Assembly: GCA_041738285.1 (NCBI GenBank)
Contig: JBGSQB010000073.1
Span: 1-51,363, forward strand
DNA length: 51,363 bases
Direction of reading: 5' to 3'
Source of the DNA: SZUA-521 sp041738285
GTDB lineage: Bacteria > Pseudomonadota > Gammaproteobacteria > Pseudomonadales > Azotimanducaceae
Within the stretch, counting starts at the first letter, position 1, and every line of letters starts with the position of its first letter. Position numbers and translations under genes: made by a program. The notes under the pieces were generated by a model. It was not told the DNA's origin. It worked only from the letters and a program-made list of their open reading frames with translations, and did not search any database. Positions 45,476 to 51,363 of the stretch are shown here, one piece after another.

Positions 45476-46555
45476 GTGGCCGCTAACCCGAAAGAAGTTC
45501 TCCGCAGTGATGTCACCGACTCCTACCAGACACTGATGGATGTCGCCTGGAAGTTCGATTATCAGGCGGGCGTTCCGAAACTCGATGACCTGTACAAGCG
45601 CGCCAAAGAGAATCAGTGGAACGCCGATGATCTGAAGTGGGACACGCCGATCGATCCCGCCAATCCGATCATTGCGGCGGATCATTCCATGTACTACCGG
45701 ATGCCGTTCTTCAAGAAGCTGTCCAGAACCCAGCAGGAGACGTTCTCGGCACACTCCACCGCGCAGTTACTGTCGCAATTCCTTCACGGTGAGCAAGGCG
45801 CGCTCCTGACCGCAGCGACGATCGCCCATGGCGTCCCAGATGTGAAGGCCAAGTACTACGCAGCGTCGCAAACGATGGACGAAGCGCGCCATGTGGAGGT
45901 GTACGAGCGATACGTGCGTAAGATCGCCATCGATTATCCGATGACGCCTTGGCTGAAGGAGTTGATCGACGCAACGCTCAAGACCGAAAACTACATGAAG
46001 GTCATGATCGGCATGAACATGATCGTCGAGGGTCTCGCGCTCGGCGCCTTCAACAACATGTACAAACAGACCGAGGAACCGCTGCTGAAGTCGATCACGT
46101 TCAATGTGATGCGTGATGAATCTCGCCATGTTTCCTTCGGCCATGTTTTCCTGACACCGACCATTGCGGCGATGCACGCTGACGAGCGCGAAGATCTGGC
46201 TCAGTTCGCATACGACGCGGTGATGATCCTCGTACGTGGCCAGAGTGGTGGTGCGCCCGATGCTGGTTTCATGAAGGTGCTCGAAGTCTCGCGCATCGAC
46301 CCCAATGACTTCATGGCCGGGATGAAGGAAGCCAACGATCTTGGCATCACGCGCGATCTGCCGCCGGGTCAGATCCACTCACTCAAGGATCTGATGATGC
46401 CGGCCTTGGCCAGGGCAGGGCTCATCACCAAGCGCTCCAAGGAGCTGTTCGAGAAGTCGGGCGTGCCAGTGAATGCGGATCAGTCCGTGCTCAACCGGAT
46501 GGAGGATCAGAAGTCTGATCTCAATGTGTTGAACGCCGCCAAGTCCACCTACTGA
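45476..46555 (+). CDS. Ferritin-like diiron-carboxylate protein (R2/AurF-like)
   Basis: A 359-residue helical protein with a complete diiron ligand set: E106 (HGEQGA), E136 and H139 (DEARHVE), E185 (MIVEGLALGAF), E215 and H218 (DESRHVSFGH). This E-ExxH-E-ExxH order defines ribonucleotide-reductase-R2-like and ferritin-like oxidases and oxygenases. The specific reaction is not known; N-oxygenase, hydroxylase or ligand-binding oxidase roles are possible. It starts with GTG at 45476. The downstream PAS and ferredoxin genes follow at 18 and 6 bp and are probably co-transcribed, supporting an oxygen-activating role fed by the ferredoxin. Confidence 0.88.
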   Translation: MAANPKEVLRSDVTDSYQTLMDVAWKFDYQAGVPKLDDLYKRAKENQWNADDLKWDTPIDPANPIIAADHSMYYRMPFFKKLSRTQQETFSAHSTAQLLSQFLHGEQGALLTAATIAHGVPDVKAKYYAASQTMDEARHVEVYERYVRKIAIDYPMTPWLKELIDATLKTENYMKVMIGMNMIVEGLALGAFNNMYKQTEEPLLKSITFNVMRDESRHVSFGHVFLTPTIAAMHADEREDLAQFAYDAVMILVRGQSGGAPDAGFMKVLEVSRIDPNDFMAGMKEANDLGITRDLPPGQIHSLKDLMMPALARAGLITKRSKELFEKSGVPVNADQSVLNRMEDQKSDLNVLNAAKSTY

Positions 46556-46573
46556 GCGGCGGCGACCCGACCC

Positions 46574-47728
46574 ATGAATGGAACGGCCGACTGGTCGAGC
46601 TTCGCCTCGCCGCTACTCACCGCATTGCCCGAGGCGGTGCTGGTGCTCGACGACGGCGGCGTGATCCGTTACGTGAACCCAGCGTGCGCCGAGCTGCTGG
46701 GGCATACGACGGCTGAATTGAGCGGCATGCCAATTGGCTCCGTGCTGGTGCCGCAACCCGGTCAGCGGGTCGACGTCGTGACCTGGCTGCAGCGCTGGGC
46801 CGCGGATCGCAATTCCCCGCAGATGCGCTTCCTCACACTGACCGGTCGAACGCGGGCTGGTGCGTTGTTGCGTCTGTCGGTACGGGTGGCGAGGCTGCTC
46901 GATCCGCGTTGCTATGTGGTGACATTGCGCGATGTGACGGTCGAGAACCGTGAGCATCTCGATATCAAACACGCTTATCTCATGGTGTCGAGAATCCTCG
47001 CCATATCGGACGACGCCATCGTCAACCTCGATGCCGCGCAGCACGTACTGTTCTTCAATCGCAAGGCAGAGGATCTGTTCGGTTATCGCGCCGATGAGGT
47101 GCTCGGTAAGTCCGTCGACATGCTGCTACCGGCGCGTTTCCGTGCGGGTCATGAACGCCACGTTGCGGCATTCGCGCAGGGCCCCGCGCCATCCCGATTG
47201 ATGGGCGAGCGCGGGGAGATCGTCGGGCTGACGAAGGCGGGCGTCGAGATCCCGCTGGAGGCCTCCATCACCAAGGTATTCATCGAAGGCGCGCCCACCT
47301 TCAGTGCGCACCTGCGCGACATCCGCGCGCGTAAGGCGGCGCAGCGGGCGCTCATCGAGAGCGAGCAGCGATTTCGGACCATATTCGAGCATGCGCTCGA
47401 AGCGATGGTGTTGCTCGAACCGGACGGCACAGTGATCGCGCTGAACGCTGCGACCCAGCGGCTTTTGGGTGACCGGCCCGGTACACCCGGCGCCACGTTC
47501 TGGGATCTGCAGTGGTGGCAATCCGATCAGTCCGATCAGGCCCGTGAGAACCTGCGATCGACAGTCGCCCGTTGTGCCGCTGGAGAGGAAATCCGCTTGC
47601 GCGTCGAGCTCGGCCGCGCGGAGAGCCCGCGCGTGGTGGATTTTTCTCTGCGCGCGGTGGTGGTCGACGGCCAGGTGACCGCGCTGCTCGCCGAGGGCCG
47701 GGATATCACCGCGATGCTCGGGTACTAG
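46574..47728 (+). CDS. Triple-PAS protein without an output domain
   Basis: A 384-residue protein containing three PAS modules: about 10-115 (ALPEAVLVLDDGGVIRYVNPA), 135-255 (DDAIVNLDAAQHVLFFNRKAEDLFGYRADEVLG) and 262-384 (TIFEHALEAMVLLEPDGTVIALNAATQRLLG). Each has the typical S-box boundary. No histidine kinase, GGDEF/EAL, HTH or methyl-accepting segment follows, and the protein ends shortly after the third PAS. It may bind haem, flavin or another small ligand and relay by protein contact. Position between the diiron protein and the ferredoxin suggests redox or oxygen sensing for that pair. Confidence 0.88.
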   Translation: MNGTADWSSFASPLLTALPEAVLVLDDGGVIRYVNPACAELLGHTTAELSGMPIGSVLVPQPGQRVDVVTWLQRWAADRNSPQMRFLTLTGRTRAGALLRLSVRVARLLDPRCYVVTLRDVTVENREHLDIKHAYLMVSRILAISDDAIVNLDAAQHVLFFNRKAEDLFGYRADEVLGKSVDMLLPARFRAGHERHVAAFAQGPAPSRLMGERGEIVGLTKAGVEIPLEASITKVFIEGAPTFSAHLRDIRARKAAQRALIESEQRFRTIFEHALEAMVLLEPDGTVIALNAATQRLLGDRPGTPGATFWDLQWWQSDQSDQARENLRSTVARCAAGEEIRLRVELGRAESPRVVDFSLRAVVVDGQVTALLAEGRDITAMLGY

Positions 47729-47734
47729 CCATTC

Positions 47735-48055
47735 ATGCCGCGCATCACCTATGTCGAGGCCAACGGCACGGAACATGTCGTGGACGTCCCTGTGGGCATG
47801 AACCTGATGCAGGGCGCGATCAACAATCTGGTGCCGGGCATCGAAGGTGACTGCGGTGGTTTGTGCGCCTGCGCGACGTGTCATGTCTACGTGCCGGCGG
47901 CGCGGCGCGAGCAATGCGGCGAACCCGAAGAACTCGAGACCAACATCCTCGACTTTGCCTTCGACGTGCGGCCGGAGAGTCGGCTGGCGTGCCAGATCAT
48001 TGCGAGTCCCGACCTCGATGGGTTGGTGCTCAACCTGCCGGAGCGGCAGTACTGA
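47735..48055 (+). CDS. [2Fe-2S] ferredoxin, adrenodoxin/putidaredoxin type
   Basis: A 106-residue soluble electron carrier. The cluster ligands are C40, C46, C49 and C86 (C-x5-C-x2-C-x36-C), the spacing of vertebrate-type/putidaredoxin ferredoxins that serve cytochrome P450s and other oxygenases. An additional C44 lies in CGGLCACATC. The start ATG is 6 bp after the PAS gene stop. Suitable redox neighbours are the diiron protein two genes upstream and the FAD reductase at 1282-2499; no P450 is in the window. Confidence 0.93.
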   Translation: MPRITYVEANGTEHVVDVPVGMNLMQGAINNLVPGIEGDCGGLCACATCHVYVPAARREQCGEPEELETNILDFAFDVRPESRLACQIIASPDLDGLVLNLPERQY

Positions 48056-48063
48056 GGGAAATT

Positions 48064-48139
48064 GGGGACAGTTGACCTATTTCGTTCTTACTCGAGAGTT
48101 GGAGCTGGTGCTTCGGTGCGAAATAGGTCAACTGTCCCC
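48064..48139. repeat. Dispersed palindromic repeat, copy 3 (perfect inverted pair)
   Basis: Arms 48064-48084 and 48119-48139 are perfectly complementary over 21 bp around the core AAATAGGTCAACTGTCCCC, with a 34-bp loop. The stem continues through a mismatch into GAAAT/ATTTC. It lies just after the ferredoxin stop and before the convergent thioesterase stop, like the other copies at gene ends. It would form a very stable RNA hairpin in either direction. Confidence 0.88.
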
Positions 48140-48166
48140 GATTTCTCCTGTCCCCGGTTTCCTTGT

Positions 48167-49027
48167 TCAGGTTCGCAGCCGGATCAGGCCCTCCTGGGCC
48201 ACGCTTGCGACCAGCGCACCGTCGCGGCGGTAGATGAGGCCGCGATTGAAGCCGCGGGCGCCGGATGCACTCGGGCTGTCCTGGACGAACAGCAGCCATT
48301 CGTCGGCGCGAAATGGGCGGTGGAACCACATCGCGTGGTCGAGGCTCGCGCTCTGCAGGTTCGGCTGCGTCCATGAAATGGCGTGCGGCAGCGTCGCCGT
48401 GTCGAGCAACGTCCAGTCGGAGAGATAGGCGAGCACGCACTGGTGCAGCCGCGGGTCGTCCGGCAATGCATCCCGCGCACGCATCCAGCAGCGCTGCAGC
48501 GGCGGCCGCTTCTGCGGCTCGAAGAAATCGTAGGGGTCGATCGGCCGCATCTCGATGGGTCGCTGCCGCGTGAACATGGCCTGGTACTCGGCAGGCATCT
48601 TGGCAGCCGCTTTCTTGCGCAGGCTCACCTCATCTTCGAGATCCTCCGGCGCCGGCACGTCCGGCATGTCGAATTGATGTGACAGACCTTCCTCAATGAT
48701 CTGAAACGAGATCGCCATATTGAAGATCGGCTTGCCGTGTTGCACGGCGACGACGCGACGCGTGGTGAAGCTCGATCCATCGCGAATGCGATCCACCACA
48801 TACAGGATCGGCACGCGGGTGTCGCCGTGGCGCAGGAAGTAACCGTGCAGCGAATGCGCGTGGCGTTCGACGTCGACGGTGCGCGATGCGGCGACGAGTG
48901 CCTGCCCGAGCACCTGGCCGCCATAGACACGCTGCCAGCCTTCGTCGGGGCTGGTGCCACGGAAGTGATTGGTATCGATCTGCTCGAGATCGAGCAGCGC
49001 AATGAGATCCTGGAGAGTCTGCTCCAT
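48167..49027 (-). CDS. tesB: Acyl-CoA thioesterase II TesB
   Basis: Hydrolyses medium- to long-chain acyl-CoA to free acid and CoA. The 286-residue product is a double hot-dog protein of typical length. Recognisable blocks include VYGGQVLGQALVAASRTV, HSLHGYFLRHGD, FTTRRVVAVQHGKPIFNMAISFQ in the first half and SLDHAMWFHRPFRADEWLLF, GLIYRRDGALVASVAQEGLIR in the second. The catalytic Asp-Thr/Ser-Gln set maps to the LDHAMW, HR and QEGL regions. The ATG at 49027 gives the family start MEQTLQDLIALL; an upstream extension lacks similarity. It is divergent from the alpha/beta hydrolase gene. Confidence 0.93.
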   Translation of the reverse strand: MEQTLQDLIALLDLEQIDTNHFRGTSPDEGWQRVYGGQVLGQALVAASRTVDVERHAHSLHGYFLRHGDTRVPILYVVDRIRDGSSFTTRRVVAVQHGKPIFNMAISFQIIEEGLSHQFDMPDVPAPEDLEDEVSLRKKAAAKMPAEYQAMFTRQRPIEMRPIDPYDFFEPQKRPPLQRCWMRARDALPDDPRLHQCVLAYLSDWTLLDTATLPHAISWTQPNLQSASLDHAMWFHRPFRADEWLLFVQDSPSASGARGFNRGLIYRRDGALVASVAQEGLIRLRT

Positions 49028-49132
49028 GGGTTTTCTAAAGTCCGGCGCCGGAGGTGCGCATTGTAGTGGGCTTTGTGGACGCGCCGCACATGCACGTGGA
49101 CAATCGAATCTCTCAGCCCGTCTGGATCCCAA

Positions 49133-50038
49133 TTGCCCACTCTACAGCCGCCGGCCTGGTTCACCCAGGCCATTGCAGTCCCCTTCGAGGATCGGTTCAT
49201 CGAAGTCGATGGAGCACGTATTCACTACCTCGCCTGGAACGTCGATGCCGACAAGCCCGGCGTAGTGCTCGTGCACGGCAACGGTGCCCATGCCCACTGG
49301 TGGACGTTCATCGCACCGTTTCTGCTCGACCATCACCGAGTGGTCGCATTGGACCTGTCTGGCATGGGCGATTCCGACCCGCGCGATGGCTACTCACCGG
49401 AGATCTTCGCGGCCGAAGTCGCGGCGGTGATGGATGATGCGGGCTTCGATTCTCAGACGGTGGTGGTCGGCCATAGCTTTGGCGGATTCGTGACGTTGAA
49501 GACCGGACTTCAGTACCGCGATCGGTTGACGGGCGTCGTGCTGGTCGACTCCGCCGTGCGGCCGCCGGACTTCCAGTGGGAGCGCGACCCGCGCAAGTCA
49601 CCGGTTCGTCCCAAACGCACCTATCCGGATTTCGATGCGGCACTGGCCCGCTTTCGGTTGATGCCGCCCCAGGAATGCGACAACGCCTACATCCTCGACT
49701 ACATCGGCCGTCATTCTCTGGTCGCAACCGAGGGTGGGTGGACGTGGAAGTTCGATGATGGTTTGTTTGCCAAGTTCACGTTCAATGTGATGGCCGATGA
49801 CCTGGCGCGATTGTCGTGTCGCGTCGGCGTCATCTACGGCGAGAAGAGCTATCTGTTCAGCCAGGAGATCGCCGACTACATGTTCAAGGTGCTCGACGAG
49901 TCGGTGCCGTTCGTAGCGATTCCGGATGCACAGCACCATCTGTTTCTGGACCAGCCGCTGGCATTCATCGCTGCACTGCGCACGCTCCTGGCCGAGTGGC
50001 GCCACTCCAAGCCGCTGCGCATTACTCAAAACACATAA
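49133..50038 (+). CDS. Alpha/beta hydrolase-fold enzyme
   Basis: A hydrolase of about 300 residues. The oxyanion-hole segment is LVHGNGAHAHWW, the nucleophile elbow is GHSFGG and the catalytic His is in DAQHHLFLDQP; a cap domain lies between. Substrate unknown; epoxide-hydrolase, esterase and meta-cleavage-product hydrolase types share this layout. No ATG is available. TTG at 49133 gives the likely start MPTLQPPAWFTQA with GGA upstream; a TTG at 49073 would add 20 residues with little family character. The next gene begins 11 bp after the stop. Confidence 0.87.
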   Translation: MPTLQPPAWFTQAIAVPFEDRFIEVDGARIHYLAWNVDADKPGVVLVHGNGAHAHWWTFIAPFLLDHHRVVALDLSGMGDSDPRDGYSPEIFAAEVAAVMDDAGFDSQTVVVGHSFGGFVTLKTGLQYRDRLTGVVLVDSAVRPPDFQWERDPRKSPVRPKRTYPDFDAALARFRLMPPQECDNAYILDYIGRHSLVATEGGWTWKFDDGLFAKFTFNVMADDLARLSCRVGVIYGEKSYLFSQEIADYMFKVLDESVPFVAIPDAQHHLFLDQPLAFIAALRTLLAEWRHSKPLRITQNT

Positions 50039-50049
50039 AGGATTTCGCC

Positions 50050-50523
50050 ATGCCTTCGCGTCGCAACAACATTGAACTGTCGCCCGCCGAGATCACCGAG
50101 TTTCTCGACAGCCGCAAGACGTTGATCATCGTCTCCAATGGCGTCGGTGGATACGCGCATCCGATGCCGATGTGGTTCCACCTCGACGATGCCGGCGCCG
50201 TGTACTGCACCACGTTCCGCAAAAGCCAGAAGGTGCTCAACTATCAGCGCGATCCCAAGGCAAGCATCCTGGTCGAGAGCGGCACGGAGTACGCAGAACT
50301 GAAGGGCGTGGTCATCTACGCGAGGTGCGAAGTCATCGACAACTTCGAGGCGGTCGTGGACACGCTCGTGCGCATCAACTCCCGTGGTCGCACGGTGGAT
50401 GCCGAGCAGCGCAAGGCGCTGACAGCTGCGGTGTCGCAAACGGCAGGCAAGCGGGTGCTGCTCAAGTTCCATCCCGAACGCTACGTCAGCTGGGACCACA
50501 GCAAGCTCGGCGGTCGGTATTGA
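50050..50523 (+). CDS. PNPOx-like flavin/F420-binding split-barrel protein
   Basis: A 157-residue protein of the pyridoxamine-phosphate-oxidase-like split-barrel fold. The pattern LIIVSNGVGGYAHPMPMWFHLDD, YCTTFRKSQKVLNYQRDPKASILVESG, then GVVIYARCEVID and KFHPERYVSWDHSKLGGRY matches TIGR03618-type proteins. In that fold flavin or F420 binds at a dimer interface. No substrate can be assigned. The ATG at 50050 follows AAAGGATTTCGCC, with AAGGA 7 nt upstream. It sits tightly between the hydrolase and racemase genes, so the three may form one transcript. Confidence 0.85.
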   Translation: MPSRRNNIELSPAEITEFLDSRKTLIIVSNGVGGYAHPMPMWFHLDDAGAVYCTTFRKSQKVLNYQRDPKASILVESGTEYAELKGVVIYARCEVIDNFEAVVDTLVRINSRGRTVDAEQRKALTAAVSQTAGKRVLLKFHPERYVSWDHSKLGGRY

Positions 50524-50530
50524 TCGACGC

Positions 50531-51214
50531 ATGAAGACCGCAGGCCTCATCGGCGGCATGAGCTGGGAATCGACGCTCATCTACTACCGACTGATGAATC
50601 AGGGTGTCGCGCAGCGACTCGGGGGTCATCACAGCGCCGCACTGCTGCTCGCGAGCGTGGACTTTGCCGACATCGAAGCCTGTCAGGCGGCCGGAGAGTG
50701 GCACCGCGCGGGTGAGTTGCTGGCCGACACCGCGCGCCGTCTGGAGTCGGCGGGCGCGGACTTTCTCATCCTGTGCACCAACACGATGCACAAGGTGGCG
50801 CCCGCCATTGAAGCGGCGGTATCCATTCCATTGTTGCACATCGTGGCGCCGACGATTGCGGCATGTCGCGCGACCGGTCACCGCCGCGTGGGGCTGCTGG
50901 GTACGCGATTCACGATGGAGGACGACTTCTATCGCGTCGAGTTCGAGCGTGCCGGCATCGACGTGATCGTGCCGCCAGCCAATGAGCGGGACCTGCTACA
51001 CCGGATCATCTTCGATGAATTGGTGCATGGAACGGTAGCCCGTGCGTCCGTCGGCCAGGTCGAACACATCATCGACACCCTGCAGCGGCGCGGTGCCGAC
51101 GCTGTCGTCCTTGGATGCACGGAACTTGGGCTGCTCGATTGCCGAGCGAAAGTGCAGCTGCTCGACACGACGGTTCTACATGCGCAAGCCGCGGTCGAGC
51201 TGGCGCTAGTGTAG
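50531..51214 (+). CDS. Aspartate/glutamate racemase family protein
   Basis: A 227-residue cofactor-independent amino-acid racemase of the Asp/Glu family (YgeA-like). The two catalytic cysteines are both present: C82 in LCTNTMH and C196 in LGCTELG. The N-terminal GLIGGMSWEST is characteristic. Substrate could be aspartate, glutamate or another amino acid. It begins 7 bp after the PNPOx-like gene. A nested hairpin begins about 28 bp after the stop. Confidence 0.93.
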   Translation: MKTAGLIGGMSWESTLIYYRLMNQGVAQRLGGHHSAALLLASVDFADIEACQAAGEWHRAGELLADTARRLESAGADFLILCTNTMHKVAPAIEAAVSIPLLHIVAPTIAACRATGHRRVGLLGTRFTMEDDFYRVEFERAGIDVIVPPANERDLLHRIIFDELVHGTVARASVGQVEHIIDTLQRRGADAVVLGCTELGLLDCRAKVQLLDTTVLHAQAAVELALV

Positions 51215-51242
51215 TGCGCCGCAATCAATTACACTTTCAGAA

Positions 51243-51333
51243 CTCGCCCAAACGGGTCGGACAAGACGCGTCCCGCAGGGAATATCGAGCATATTGCCAA
51301 GGGACGCAACGCAGTCCGGCGCGTTTGGGCGAG
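51243..51333. other. Nested long hairpin of unknown type
   Basis: Outer arms CTCGCCCAAACG (51243-51254) and CGTTTGGGCGAG (51322-51333) pair perfectly over 12 bp. Nested inside are CGGAC/GTCCG (51258-51262 with 51314-51318), GCGTCCC/GGGACGC (51268-51274 with 51301-51307) and AATAT/ATATT (51281-51285 with 51291-51295). Internal loops separate the steps on both sides. The symmetry fits a structured RNA, a large palindromic mobile unit or an attC-like recombination site. There is no U-tract for a simple terminator. The next gene lies outside the window. Confidence 0.65.
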
Positions 51334-51363
51334 CTCCCGTAGGGCACGACCGGGCAGGGCGAT

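Noticed and set aside
51243..51333. Integron attC site or retron ncRNA
   Set aside because: The core boxes carry an extra base relative to attC, and the region is too short and lacks the msr/msd layout of a retron. Neither an integrase nor a reverse transcriptase is in the window.

Overview
The window is about 51 kb of GC-rich chromosomal DNA from a gammaproteobacterium. The strongest taxonomic clue is the run miaB - phoH-like (ybeZ) - ybeY - ybeX/corC - lnt - leuS - lptE - holA, a gammaproteobacterial arrangement. Lipoprotein acylation, LptE, TonB-dependent receptors and an RND pump confirm a Gram-negative envelope. The large steroid/aromatic-type receptors and the CoA and ferredoxin enzymes hint at a Steroidobacterales/Nevskiales-like lineage, but that is inference. 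No tRNA, rRNA or CRISPR array was seen.

Layout. 1-5.5 kb: a 5'-truncated methionine aminopeptidase, a secreted protein of unknown role, a putidaredoxin-reductase-type flavoprotein, an FMN alpha-hydroxyacid dehydrogenase, and a DUF1820/acyl-CoA ligase pair. 5.6-14.8 kb: the conserved housekeeping operon. 14.9-19.3 kb: an RND permease followed by its adaptor. 19.4-23.0 kb: a SixA-type phosphatase and the AAA+/VWA pair CobS-CobT without cobN nearby. 23.1-33.7 kb: three tandem paralogous TonB-dependent receptors. Each has its own near-consensus sigma-70 promoter and its own hairpin terminator, and the first is broken by a fragment of an IS3-type transposase. A monooxygenase-fold protein and a Nudix hydrolase sit between receptors one and two. 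33.8-35.5 kb: a WaaP/InaA-type kinase and a zinc alcohol dehydrogenase. 35.5-44.0 kb: a tightly packed minus-strand operon of seven genes, moxR - VWA - dppA - dppB - dppC - dppD - dppF. 44.1-48.1 kb: an exported amidohydrolase, a diiron ferritin-like protein, a PAS-only sensor and a [2Fe-2S] ferredoxin. 48.2-51.4 kb: TesB thioesterase, alpha/beta hydrolase, PNPOx-like flavoprotein, an Asp/Glu racemase, and a nested hairpin of about 90 nt at the window end.

The seven-gene operon is the most unusual part. It joins a MoxR-VWA chaperone-type pair to a dipeptide/oligopeptide ABC transporter. The DppC subunit carries an inserted fibronectin-III-like domain of about 165 residues, and the binding protein appears to be held by an uncleaved N-terminal membrane segment. 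The divergent exported amidohydrolase resembles prolidase-like dipeptidases, so the locus may couple extracytoplasmic peptide cleavage and uptake. The putidaredoxin-like ferredoxin and the flavoprotein reductase are the right types to be redox partners, possibly for the diiron protein, although they lie about 45 kb apart.

Dispersed repeats: a palindromic family built on AAATAGGTCAACTGTCCCC occurs at three gene ends, with a related half-site at a fourth. There the half-site appears to have extended the DppF C-terminus. A different Y-shaped REP-like palindrome separates cobS and cobT.
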